Assembly: GCF_020184175.1 (NCBI RefSeq)
Contig: NC_065531.1
Span: 44,041,213 to 44,105,212, forward strand
Source of the DNA: Aphis gossypii
Taxonomy: Eukaryota > Arthropoda > Insecta > Hemiptera > Aphididae
Direction: 5' to 3'
Length of the DNA: 64,000 nucleotides
The notes below the pieces were generated by a model. The model was not told the origin of the DNA. It saw nothing but the letters and a program-made list of their open reading frames with translations, and did not search any database. The position numbers and the translations under genes are program-made. Below are positions 11,695 through 24,609 of the stretch, piece by piece; within the stretch, counting starts at the first letter, position 1, and every line of letters starts with the position of its first letter.

Positions 11695-14600
11695 ATGGCG
11701 GCGGACGGGGAGACGGGCGAAGACGGCTCGTCGGCGGTGCTGGCGAAAATACTGGCCATGGCGTTCCTGGGCGTGTCGTCGTTCGTGGCCGGCAGCACGC
11801 CGGTGTGCGTGTTCGAGCGGCTGGGCATCAGGCGGCGCGGTCGCGGCGCCGCCAACACCGCTCTCCGGTTGATACTCAACTTCGGCGGCGGCGTGCTGCT
11901 GTGCACCACGTTCTTGCACCTGTTGCCCGAGGTCCGGGAGGGCGTCGAGAAGCTGACCGCGGACGGGAGGCTCGACAAGGACTCGCCGCTGTCCGGCCTG
12001 CTGGCCGAGCTCATCATGTGCACGGGCTTCTTCTTCATGTACTCCATCGAGGAGCTGGTGCACGGGTTCGCGGGCGGCGACTGTCACGCGCACCACAGCG
12101 GCGGCAGCGACCACAGCATCGCGGACCGCGGCCACGGCGAGGACGTGGCCGCGACGCCGCAACAGCGCCGCATCGACGCGGTCACCGTCGCGGGCGGCGG
12201 CGGCGGCTGCCAAACGAACGCCGTCGCGTACGACAAGATGGACGGCGGCGCCGGGCGGGTGGCCAACTACAACTCGTGCATGTCGTCCGTCGAGCTGGCG
12301 GCGGCCGACAAGAAGTCGGCGACGACCGTCAGGAAACCGGTGTCGGCCGTACCGTCGTCGGCGTCCGAGTCGGTGGTCCGCGGCTTCTTGGTCGTCGGCG
12401 CGCTCAGCATACACGAACTGTTCGAAGGCCTGGCCGTCGGTCTGGAGAAAAATCCCACTCAGGTCAGTCGCTCGACTTAAAATATAATATATTAATGTGT
12501 ATAATATTATTTACGATTATTTTTCAACTATCGATTTGACGTGGTGACATCGACGTTCTTATCGATTATGATGCGGGTTGGGTACACTTTTCCTATAGTA
12601 CTTATCCCTGTGGTTCCTTCCGATTTATAATAATATGTGCGTTTCATACTTACGTCGTCGCGTCTATCACAGTGCCCACACAAACTATGATATAATACGC
12701 TTTTCAGTAGGTACATCCGGCATTCCCGAATACAATGTTGTCAGCTATACCATAGTCTTGTACGTGAGACCGTTTTTAAAAGTATTCGAGCACAGGTTCA
12801 GCTGATACGCAGGTACTCGCTACTTTGAAAATTATTTAAAATACCTATATTAATATTCCGTAAGAAAATTTTTATTTAAAAATGTGCACCACGTCAACGT
12901 TTCGTATAACTAAACCTTTTACCATCTGTTTTCCTTGTTTGAAAGTTCAGTAGAATAAACTGCCACACACTCACGCGGATAAAAAATATTTTTATCGTTA
13001 GAGAATGAGAGTATTATTATTTAGGGCTATTATAGGTATTTCCAATTTTATTATAAAATCGATGGGCGATAGTACTTATTACCTACCTACCTTTATGGTT
13101 TAAATATATCATAATTATTATACACAAGTATTTTGAATTAAATTAATAATTTATGCGTCTAAAAATAATTAACTTTACATTTTAAACTATTTATAGGCTA
13201 AAATAAAAAAGAAAATGTCTACCCAATTTTTATTGTTTTAAATAAATAATATTTTTATTTTATGTTATGCACATGTCCATTTATTATTATTTTTTTTATA
13301 TGGGATCATTGATTTACTGATTTCTTATTTTTAAAAAGTATTTAAAATACTATTTACTCTATCAGAGTATTTAACAAGACTTAATTATACATAGACATGG
13401 ATTCGTTTAGTTAGATGACCTGTTATCATTTTATTAAATTCACCTGTTAAATTATTTTATTTTCACGGTCATAGTAAAATCCAACGAGATTGACCTTACT
13501 GTTTTTCTTATACAATTGTATTACTTGTTTTATATGACGTACTTATGTCCGTATTGATAGTTTTCAGTTATTCAATTTTCAATTCGATACGAATTAAATA
13601 GGTAGGTACGCGTTTAAATAAATAATCAAAATATAGTCCGAGATCAAAAACAGTATCTAATTTTAATTTGGTTAGTTATTGGTATAGTCGGTAAAAATTA
13701 ATTTGTTAATAAAATGTATGCTTTCTAAAATAAGTTGGTTCAATGGTTCTTTATGAACTATATAATTTATAGGTACCTCATAATTCTCTATCAAATATGT
13801 AAAATGTAAATATAGGTATATATTCTACAAAACACAAAACGCACTTTATCTACACAGACATTAATCTATTGTTGATTATAAAAATAACAGTATGGAATAA
13901 ATATAATTATCAGAATTTAAAAAATATCGTTTAATCTAAATAATTATTTTTAAGTAGCTCATTGTGCTTACAAAATGTATTACCTATTCAAAATTTAATT
14001 AAATTTCGGATGAAATATTTAGATTATAATATTTTAGAATATTGTAGCTATATAAGAGTTGAATAGGAACAATAATTATTTAAACACATCACCTAAGCCA
14101 TAGACGATAAATGCGTTTACGATTTACAGTACCTATATTAAATGAAATGTTAAAAAAAAATAGAGGTTAAATATTGGGTTAAAGTTTATTTTACATGTTC
14201 TATAATACTTTTACAATCAATAAATTTTAGTTTTGGTTGGATGATTAAATAAGGTCGAATCAAGAAATTAAAATAATGGAAACACAGTTTCTAAGAACAG
14301 CTGTCAGCTGGTAATAAAAAGTAACAAAGTTTGTCTAAAAAACAAGTGTATCATTATTATATTGCTGCAGAATTATATGTGTAAATTTTTAACGGTACTT
14401 ACTGTTTAATACTTAAATAGTTTACAATTTATACAATGAAGAAATTAAACGTTAAAATTTTTGAATTTTTTGACTTCCTAAAAATATTTTTAAAATTTAT
14501 AAATTTAAACACAATTTTTTTACCCCGTGTTCTTAATTGTCATTTATAACATTAAGTTATTACCTACATCATAATAAACTTAAGTTACTTATTATTAATT

Positions 14601-17600
14601 AAACGTTTAAACTTCCTTTCCTTTTTATACTATCGTTTACAATTTAAATTTAAAATGTAGGTAATGGGAATTTCATTTATTCTCCGTTCGCGGAGAGAAG
14701 GAAGTTACAAACCACAACGCATCGTAGGTACTCAACCGCCAATCACATTTATTTTGTCTTATGCGCTAAGTAACTTGGTACATTTAACAAATAGTGTATA
14801 TAATTAAGATTGCTGTGATATAATACTTATTATTGTATTTTTAGACTAGATAATTAGTATCTAGATCCAATTTTTTTTACCCAAAACCACTCTCAGCGTT
14901 GAAAATCGAAGCATTTTTTCGACTACTTATCGTAATTACTAGGTATACACATAATTATTATATACAAACACTCAGAAAAATATCATCAATAAATTCAACA
15001 ATCCGCTCAGAATCTTAAATAAAAATGTAAATATTTTATAAAGAATATGTTAACTACCTTTTATCAACTATAATATTATTTATTAGCTAGCAAAATTGTA
15101 CTACTCATTTTTTTTTTATGCATATAGAATATAGATATAAAATCTAAATTTAAACAACACTTGAGGTATTGTAATATGAAAAATAAAAGGTATTCAAACG
15201 TTAATTATAGTTAATTTTAAGCATTATATTATATTTATATATTAGTCTTTATTCCTACTGGTCCAGTCTATATATTCAACAATATAACAATTAAAATGCA
15301 TTAATTAGTTTATTATGGCTATATAAATTAAAATGTGCGATTATAATATTTAAAACATGTTGAAACCTGAATAAAAAGTGAAAAATATGTATTAAGCCCT
15401 CTTGTAAAATATTATTGTTTCTAGATAAAAATAAATAAATGTTCAACTTAAATTATTATCTTTATAAGTGTTTTATTATAAAACAATGCTTCTTATTTCT
15501 TAATATAATCGTCTATAAGCTAATAAGCTATAATAAAAACTATACTACAGTCTACAAGTATGCTTTCTTGCTTTATGTAATGACGTCTGGGCCTGACTCG
15601 ATATTTCAAGAGACCTCTTAGGCATTGCCTATGATTCATAAAATAAACTTCACGATTTTAATTAATTTAATGAATCAACTATACTATTTTCGTTGTTCAC
15701 TATATTAATGTGTGTTGAAAATTTTTATTATAATTTTTAATTTGAAATCGGACTATATTTTCAAAATATTCCTAACTTAATTTAGGATTTATTACAGTCG
15801 AAACCTCACAAGAGTCACAACACATTTGAAAATTTTTAGAGTATTATAAAAATATCTGATAATGTTTGTAAACTTCTATTTTTATTCTATGGATTATTAA
15901 TATTTACACGATTGTTTTGAATATACATTTTATAAATACATTGGTGTTTATCAAATATTAATTACCAATGCACAAAAATGATGTGATATTGAAAATGTGA
16001 CATTCATATTCATTATATTATATTTATAAAATATATCTAAGTTGTTTTCAGTCTTAAAAGCAATAGGTAAGCATTATCTTACATCAGCATCTGATAATAT
16101 ATGATTAACTTTTTAACTTAAATTTCAATCAAAGTATTATATATTAATTATTCCATCCGAAATGTACCCCTGACAAAATCCATTTTATCCATTTATACTA
16201 GCTATAAATAGATATCAAAATGTATAGGTTATAAATAAGGCATTATGTATTGATTGGCTCCTGTTCGGAGATAACACTTAAATTATATTATCATACAAAA
16301 TATATAAGCAGTGCCTATTAAGCACCTATAAAATTGTTAATGATTAAGTAGTTGACAATTTTAATGAGTGGTATGAGTTATGCATTTTTGTTATAGACGG
16401 TATATAAAGAGTACGATAACGATTAAATACTTAAAAGTACAACTACAATATATTCTTGTGAAGCAAAAACAAATGATTATTATCATTTATCACTAAAAAA
16501 TAATGAACAGCGATTGTGCATAAGTACCTACAAAATATCTATATCACATAAATACAGTTCAAAATAATACTGACTTTCGTGTTGTTGAAGGTTAGTCATA
16601 CAAAATTGTTATTTTTGTGTAGACTTTATATCGCATATTTACATCAAAACTATAAGATATTATAAAATTCTTTACTCTACGTAGAAACGACTCCAAAAAC
16701 TTATTTGGAGGGAGGGCTAAGTCATAATATTCATACTAATATCATATACAATAGTATATTTTATATTATTATAGTTTATTAATTAATTTATACTTCATAG
16801 TACTTATATATTATATATAATAGGTTCATGCCCCTACTTGCACGTATCCATAATAGTCGAAGGTATAATTTTTTTTTTTTTTATAATTTTATTTTTACTA
16901 AATATACAATTTTTTAAATTATTAGCTTGTAGTAGGGTGAGGTTACTAGGAGTCGCCGCTGATTGTGTTGTAACTTTAATTAACGTATTTTCAAAAAAAT
17001 TAAATACATAGGTATAAATAAAATACCATAGAATGACCTTTTTATTTTACAATAACTCATATTCCAGCGGTCCTACTGTGAACTTTTTTTAACATATTAT
17101 AATAACATCATAATTTGTTTATAAATGTAATAAAATTTACTTATTGTGCATAATATTATAATGTAGAGTGTAGACTATGGACTAGTATAGAATGTAGAAA
17201 AAATAAATATTTTATTATTTATAAAAAATATTTCTAAGTGCTGACAAATATACATTTAAAATCATGTAATGTTCCTATCTTAAAATTAATATGTATATTT
17301 ACAGACTACAGTATATACAAAAGATTTATTGAAAATTGTGAAATTTAAAATCTAAGTACCTATTCATTGACATTTTTAATTTTACTGTTATCTGAAAAAT
17401 GAAAATGCCATGACAAACTACCTATATCTTATCTAAACAAATAATTGTATTTAAATGATAAACAAAATATACAATACTTATACACTTGTATAGTTTATTT
17501 AAACTAATTTATATTTCATATACACAATATATAGCCTAGAAATTGTTAAAATATAACTTATAAAAAAAACCTTTTAAATCCCTATGTTAATGAATCTGAG

Positions 17601-19057
17601 GTTAATAATAAAAACAGCGATAAGTGCATTTGTTCTGCTGTATATTATAGATGTTGAATTAGTCACTGTATTTGATGTGTTAAATTTGAGTTCAATTATA
17701 TATCACTGTATATTTATACACAAAAAATGATTCCGAGCAAAAACAGACTGTCTCTTATAGTCTGTCAGCCTATATCACAAAATACATTTCATATCATTAA
17801 ATTTATGATGTATTTTTTTAATTTCACTATTAAAGTAAATTATTTTACCACTAGTATTATCTTAGGTTTATTTATTTTTTCCAAAAAATATGCATTTATT
17901 ATATTACTAGTATTTAATAATTATACGAGTATACTATAATATTATATTATTGTTATTAACTTTTGAGTTAATACAATCTTACAATAAGTAATAATTTAAA
18001 ATTAATTTACATATTTTAAAAATGCCATTGCATGTATAGTACGATTCATAATTTTCAATTTTCAAATTTTAATTGAATTCATAATTCAAATCAATAAATA
18101 CATTCATCTTTGACCATACTATACTATAAACATGTTCAAATATTTACTTTCATTTTGACATTTTGTTTTAATTTTTCAATATAAAACTCGTTATACCTAT
18201 ATTGTTCTACTTTTGTCAATGGTGTTATTTCAAAATTTTGTTTTAATAATGAATAGATTCTAATATAATATTTTTTCTATTAAATTTCTTAATTTCTCTT
18301 TGAGTAGTTGAAATGCACAGCAGTAGTATCAATAACGAGAAATCTCAACCATATATTTTACACATAATATACATACTGTTAAATAAAATACTAGATTTAT
18401 CGAATTTTACTCATTTAGGCTTTAGGAAAGAACGTTGATATCCTTTCTAAAATATTGCATAGCTTATTAAATATATATATATATATTCTCGTTTATAAAT
18501 AGTTGTTATATAAAGTTTGTAGTACGTAAAATTAAGCACTGAATAATAATTACAAAAATGTAGCTTTAAATAAAACTGCAACAATATTGTTCCTTTACTT
18601 ATAAATGTTATGTACCTATAGTAGTACATATAGTGCATATTTTATACAGAAATTAATAATAACTTTAATTTCCATTTAACAGGTTTGGTCACTTACTGTG
18701 GCCGTTGCATGTCATAAGCTGGTCATAGCATTTTACGTCGGATTACAGATGCTTTCGGATAGGACGAAGCCATTGCTGGCGCACTGTTCAATATTGCTTT
18801 TTGCTGTCACGTCTCCGATAGGTATTGGTATAGGCACATTGGTCAGCAATCTTGAAGAAACAAAAAGCGTGGTCCTATTTTCAGTCATTCTACAAGGATT
18901 AGCTACTGGTACATTGATGTATGTGGTGTTCTTTGAAGTGCTCAAACCGTCTCCTGGAAATTTACAACTTAAACAAAGAATATTACGACTAGTATTTATT
19001 GCCATTGGTTTTGTGTCAATGCTTTCAATTCAATTGCTTATATCCGAATCCGATTAA
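11695..19057 (+). CDS. ZIP-family (SLC39) zinc transporter, two coding exons
   Basis: Predicted to move zinc, or related divalent metal, into the cytosol across the plasma or an organelle membrane. Coding exons are 11695-12462 and 18683-19057. They join in phase 0 to give 380 aa, typical of the ZIP1-3 subgroup. Helices are visible near residues 15-37, 56-78 and 101-122. A histidine-rich cytosolic loop lies around 129-150 (CHAHHSGGSDH). The metal-site helix carries SIHELFEGLAVGL (His240, Glu244), and the next helix, just after the splice, carries ACHKLVIAFYVGL (His267). Both are hallmark ZIP motifs. The start is the ATG at 11695; no in-frame ATG precedes it in the open frame. Exon 1 is very GC-rich while exon 2 has the AT-rich codons of the neighbourhood. 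AATAAA signals lie at 19326-19331 and just after. The exact ZIP orthologue is not resolved. Confidence 0.93.
12463..18682. other. 6.2 kb intron of the zinc transporter gene
   Basis: AT-rich intron with consensus ends (CAG|GTCAGT at 12463 and AACAG at 18682). No nested gene could be supported. An (AT)n run is at about 18470-18486. A small hairpin, TCTCCGTTCGCGGAGA, lies near 14681-14696. Open frames of 60-70 codons at 15439, 17727 and 18447 are of chance length and composition. Confidence 0.6.
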
Positions 19058-21250
19058 TATTTTTCAACTAATTTACATGGACCTAAATGGATAAATGTAT
19101 CTATTTATGTTGGTTAAGAATATATGACTATATTATATCCATTTGTCCATTTACCTAATACCTACCTATACAATTACCAATTGGACGTATAATATCATGT
19201 ATTATTTTGTATCATAGTACTATATTTATGTTAATAATATATATTAATATATTGTGTACATCATAAAGGGAAGTAAAATGTGAACATACTTAGAGGCTTA
19301 AGATTAAAAATAGGTATAATGAAATAATAAATTGAATAAATAAAACTAACAGAATATAAAATTTACCTATAACACATGATCAATTAAAATTTTAAAAGAT
19401 TACTTAACTAGAGAAGAAATTAAATTTGAGAAAATTGACTTATTAAACTGTCTTGATTATATGTGTAGTTATATTTAAATGATAATGCAACTATTATCAA
19501 AATCATATTACGTTAAAACTACCTATTTATCAATTAAGTAGGTATCCACTACATCAGATTGATTCACATTTGTGTTTCATACGTTATTCAAATTTAATTT
19601 TTACGAAATTGTTCATAATAATTTTAAATGTATTGGCTTCTTAGTATCAGTCAGCGTATACCTAAAAATAGTTAATCATAAACTCTTTCCTTAAGGAAAA
19701 TTGTTTTATCTCTAAATGACTATATATTATGTAAGTAGAAGTTGCATTGTAAACGTAATTCGATTAATAAAAAAATATCAAATTTAAAAATTATTAAAAG
19801 TAAAATTTAGAACAAAGAACAAACTAAACAAATTTAGAATAAAGAATTAATATAATATCGAAAATATATGGAATGACATGACGTATTATTTACAATAAAT
19901 AAATGTATTTTCTTTTGTTTAACTGTCATAAATTATAAGTAGTTATACGCCATACTACCTAAATCAGTATATGGCTATAGTCAAGTGCTAATGTGTTTTT
20001 AAATCAAGCAATATAAAGTTAAGTATTATATTCATATAATATTCAATCGTATTATCTATTTAATGATTACTACCTACATATTTTAATTTAGATTATATTC
20101 ACCTATTTTTGTCATTTTTATCAATTGCCTATTTGATATTTATAAAAAATATTTGCAAACAAAAAAAAATCTGTGATATAATTCTTTTTTATAGACGCAA
20201 ATTTTAATTATATTAATAAAATCAATAGTTACGGGGACCTACGTACATATGCAACACGTTAATGTATTAAAATAACTTGTGTGTATTATTTTATTCGTTA
20301 TTACCAATTCACCGTGTAGAAATATAATTATATTGATATACACTTAAATATATTATATATAATATATATCAATTTATTATTCAAGAACAATTATAACAGT
20401 ATGACGTAGGTGTTTTGTTAAGAAAATATTTTATTTGGGACTGTATACTAGGTATAATATATTATAAATACTAATATATAAAAAACATATATTACTAAAC
20501 TAAGTAATATCTTGTTTTTAATGTTATGGTTTATAAAACGAGATTATATGATATTGTATAGTAGTAATAATTTCATTTTAAGTATGTAAAAGTTAATATT
20601 TTTTGTTTTTATTTTAAATAAATGTTATGTTGATTTTTGAAAATTGCTTTTATAATATTGTGCGCCAGAACTATAAAATACTAAAAGACCTATAGGCTAT
20701 AAAAATAGGTACTATTGGTTTTATAATTCATATTGAATACTCTACTATTCTAGTATTCTACAACACAATTATTGTACTAGTTGTATAATGTATTGCTTAA
20801 TACTTATAACTTATTACAATTACAATTATAGCCTAACGTGACCATACATCTTGCTTTGGGTAGGAACAGTCCTATTTCAAGCAAAGAGTAAAAGATGAAA
20901 AGATTCATCAAAGGTAATGAATAATGATTGTAAATTTTTTTAAAGTAAAAGGAAAAATAGACTGTACAATATTTCTGTGATATATCCTTGCACTTTTGGC
21001 CAACCTTTCGTCAACTTTTAGGGCCTGTGTGTTTATTTTACATAATAACAATTTAAACAAAAATAGTCAATATTTTAAAAGTACCTCATGTAAAAAATTA
21101 TATTTCATTGATGTTTTTACAACTAGTGTAAGTCTTACACACGGCTATAGATACTATACTATATAATTTTTATATAGTAAAACTGACATTAAAATGTCAT
21201 AACTTACTTAAAATTAATAATATCAATAAAAGTCTACCTGGGGTCAGACC
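19058..21250. other. Intergenic AT-rich DNA with a possible old DNA-transposon piece
   Basis: After the transporter's poly(A) signals nothing coding is visible. Around 20836-21025 a stretch with GTGACCATACATCTTGCTTT, GGAACAGTCC and later TTGGCCAACCTTTCGTCA resembles worn non-autonomous DNA-transposon sequence. Terminal repeats and target duplications could not be shown. Confidence 0.3.
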
Positions 21251-22033
21251 CTAGATAGTAATATTACCTTTAAATTGTATAATAAGTCAGTTCACTTTAA
21301 TATCAAAACTAACAGCTTATTTTCGAAACTAGTGAACGAAAATTTGCCATGTCGTACATGTGTTAGACGGAGACAACACATGCGGGTACGACGTTTTCTT
21401 AATTATTGTTGTAATTTGATATATTTACTATTCGTCGTCAAAACATTTGAAGGCCAACTACTTCACTTAGACACGTATCTTTTCTGCATTATAAAAATAC
21501 TTATCTATGAATACATTTTTCTAGAAAAACAAAAAACCATAAAAAAGAAGGCAAGGTAGATCTATCCCATAACCCCACCCAAGTCCATAAATACGCCATT
21601 GCTTTTTAGTAGAGAAATATAGAATAGTAATAAATACAGTACTGGGTAGAATAAAGACTAAGCCTTAATAAGAAATAACTACACAACTATGACTATACTG
21701 TCTATACACTATACAGTTTGTCAGACGTCAGTTGTATATAATATACTACGTATTATAGTAATATATTAAATTATATAAATAGATATATAGTTGGCTCTTG
21801 GGAACAACGGAATTCGTAAATCATTAGACTGATATGATACTATCACTTATTATCAGAGGAAAAGAATAAAATGTGTAGCCATCAAGGTGGATTTATAAAA
21901 CAAAAAAAAATAATAATTCCGTATAATATATTGTATAAAACTAAACAAAAATAAATAAAAATATCCAAATGATAAAACTCACTTATAATTAATTAATCCG
22001 AACAAAAATAAAAATTTTGTTTACTCAAAAATT

Positions 22034-22366
22034 ATGGATAAAGAACCAAATATGGTTGCACTAACAAAAGCTGATAACGCAGAGTTAGAAACGAACAAAA
22101 AAATATTTATGAACAATAATAATATTCAATACAAATCCAAATTAAATCCTCTAGCGAAGAACTTCTGGATGACAACGCAGACAAACATTTTGAAAGAAAA
22201 TCATGCAATGGACTTCAACCAAACTCCTTATAACGATAAAAATATTCTTCGCTTACTTAGATATCTGCAAAAGTTTTACTTTTTTTTTAGCAAATATATC
22301 TTTCATTAATATTTTTTATTTTATAGTCTCGACACAATTGAAGGAGAATCATTTGGGACAGCATTC
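22034..22366 (+). CDS. Hypothetical small protein with a PAM2-like motif
   Basis: An ATG frame starting at 22034 encodes 91 aa to a stop at 22309. Residues near 35-46 read KSKLNPLAKNFW. This matches the core of the PAM2 motif (Leu-Asn-Pro, Ala, aromatic Phe) that binds the MLLE domain of poly(A)-binding protein in Paip2, Tob, ataxin-2 and LARP4. If a weak donor (AAAA|GTTTTAC near 22272) is spliced to the acceptor TTTATAG at 22326, the frame would end in an acidic tail (LDTIEGESFGTAFP) and stop near 22370. That splice is speculative. A separate frame continues to 22481 and ends close to an AATAAA. I do not recognise the protein. It lies next to a Helitron remnant, so it may be a captured or retroposed gene piece, or a chance ORF. 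Confidence 0.3.
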
Positions 22367-23233
22367 CCTTAATCATATAATTGATGAAGATCGATCGGAG
22401 AAAAGTTTTTCTACCCAACCCAAATCAAATTGGATACTTCGTCTTTTTACCTACTGCTTTAATAAAGTATTATCTTTATAAACCCACTTTTATTGCCTCT
22501 TTTGTCTATCTAGCCTTATGCTTTCTTCTACCGTTCAAAGGCATTCTTTATATTCTTTGAATTTTGAATCTTTTGAATCATTATTATCCATCTTCACATT
22601 CAAAAATATAAATCTCAACTATCCTTCCCTTATTAATTGTTAAATATAACTCAATTGTGGTTTTTTTTTTTTTGATGTTGTGGACTTTAAAAATGTAATG
22701 CTGAACGTAAATAATTAATTATTATATTTTATTATTATTCACGCTTATACTACGTGGTTAGTGTCAGTGTTTGGTTTATCTGCAACGATTAACGGTAATC
22801 GAAGAACTAAAGCGTAGTTGTGACTAAAATATACACACAGAAAATATGCGTAATTATGGGTTATCAAAGATATTGAGTTCTGATAATGATCAATAAAGGA
22901 CTAAAAAACAATTATAATATATTACTCTTATCCATCCAGTAATTCTGTATACAATACATCTACAATATTTTTATACAAGTACTTATAGTACTTAGTACCT
23001 GTAGTATAAAATTGTATAAACAAAGTAAAAACTGCTCATTTTATTTTATTATTGTATCTATAGATTGTTAAAATTCAGTGTATGAGTAGGGCGTAAGGAT
23101 CGTGACTTGCTGCAATAATAATTCCAAATATGCAAGCGAATATTACATAACAAATACTTAACAATAAGCATATGGTTAAAATATAAAATAAAATACATTC
23201 ATTTACTTATTTATTAATAAGTAATAACCATTA

Positions 23234-24600
23234 ATGGGATTTGAATTAGATTTAGTTGTTCAAACAAATGTAACCTTGTTGAATCCCCAACAAAAAGAAG
23301 CTTATGATACATTAATGAAGGCAATTGGTGATGGAAATGGCGGTTTATATTTCCTGGATGCTCCTGGTGGAACTGATAAGACATTCCTTATGTCAGTAGT
23401 TTTAGTCACTGTTCGTGCGAGATCCAACATTATGGTTGCAGTTGCTTCCTCTGAAATAGGTAGCAGTCAAATTGTTAGAAGGATGCTGTACGGCTCATTC
23501 AGCATTAAAACTACCGTTAAATCTTCAAACGATTGAAGAACGAACGTGTAATATCGCAAAACACTTCGAAATGGCCAAAGTTTTATCAGCATCGAAAATC
23601 ATCATCTGGGACGAATGCACGATGGCGCATAAATGTTCATTGGAAACACTTAACCGAAAATTGATAGATTTACGCAATTACTCGAGATGTTTTGGAGGCG
23701 CAATGATTTTACTGTCTGGCGATTTTCGTCAAACACTGCCAGTATAATTCCAAGATCAACTATTGCCGACGAAATAAACGCTTGCCTCAAATCATCGAAT
23801 CTATGGTGCTATGTGAAGAAACTTCAGCTGACAACAAATATGAGAGTTGCATTGCTGAACGATACATCTGCTGAAGCTTTCTCTGAGCAATTGCTGACTA
23901 TCGGTAATGGTCGAGTAATTGTCAACGAATCGAGCGGATTGATTTCATTTCCTCCTAATTTTTGTAACTTTGTCTCATCGAAAGATAAACGCATAAGCAA
24001 AGTATTCCCAAACATCATTACTAACCACAAAAATAATGAATGGTTGAGTGAGTGAGCAATTTTGGCGGCTAAGAATAAAGATGTAGATGACTTAAACTAC
24101 ATAATTCATTGGTACACTGCATTCATTCAAATCTATTGACTGTGTAAAAAATGAAAATGAAGCCACCAACTTTCCAATTAAATTTTTTAACTCTTTAGAT
24201 GTACCTGGCTTACTACCGCACAGTTTACGACTAAAGGTTGGCTCCATAGTAGGTAATCATGCTTCGAAATATAAACCAAACAAAACTGTGCAACAGAACG
24301 CGTTGGGTGGTAAATAAATTGATGAACAATGTGATTTACGCAACGATACTCAAAGGAAAATTCGAAGGTGAGGAAGTTCTTATTCCGAGGATCCCAATGA
24401 TCCCAACCGATATGCCGTTTGAGTTAAAACGACTTCAATTTCCGATCCGTCTTGCATTCGCCATGACTAAATCACAGGGCGAATCCTTGAAAGTTTTATG
24501 GTCTGAATCTATAAAACTTGTTTTTCCTATGATCAATTATATGTGGCATGTTATTTTTATATTTTTATTATTGCCTCTAAGGCGGAACAAAGTTTGTCGG
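23234..24600 (+). pseudogene. Broken Helitron PIF1-type DNA helicase
   Basis: Fragments of the C-terminal helicase of a Helitron rolling-circle transposon lie in order across at least three frames. The first (23234-23536) carries NPQQKEAYD and a Walker A-like APGGTDKT, where Asp replaces the usual Gly. The second (23472-23747) carries TAHSALKLPLN, the Walker B-type IIIWDECTMAH and GDFRQTLPV. The third (23687-24055) has SSNLWCYVKKLQLTTNMRV. A fourth (24259-24609) has LLIPRIPMIPTDMPF-like sequence (here VLIPRIPMIPTDMPFELKRLQF) and AFAMTKSQGESL, missing two residues of the usual TINKSQGQ block. Frameshifts at about 23470 and 23745, stops near 24053 and 24140, and a lost C-terminus show it is dead. 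No Rep/HUH nuclease domain was seen upstream, so the copy is 5'-truncated or eroded. Confidence 0.85.
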
Positions 24601-24609
24601 GTCAGCTAG
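24578..24609 (+). mobile_element. Helitron 3' terminus (degenerate hairpin plus CTAG end)
   Basis: Just after the helicase remnant the sequence reads AAGGCGGAACAAAGTTTGTC, then GGGTCAGCTAG, followed by T at 24610. Helitrons end in a short GC-rich hairpin a few bases before a terminal CTRR and insert next to T. Here the hairpin is imperfect and the end is CTAG at 24606-24609. Position and orientation match the helicase, so this is the 3' end of the same element. A matching 5' TC end was not located. Confidence 0.65.

Noticed and set aside
11515..12414. Minus-strand 299-codon frame opposite zinc transporter exon 1
   Set aside because: It is a GC-driven antisense shadow with low-complexity Arg/Ala/His composition and no family resemblance.
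11319..12539. Long plus-strand frame of 406 codons overlapping the zinc transporter exon
   Set aside because: It is Arg/Gly-rich shadow coding in high-GC DNA. The ZIP frame has hallmark motifs and joins in phase to exon 2, while this one has no domain.
21275..21559. 94-codon frame before the PAM2-like ORF
   Set aside because: It has no ATG-supported context or domain. The local DNA looks like worn repeat, and the composition fits a chance frame.
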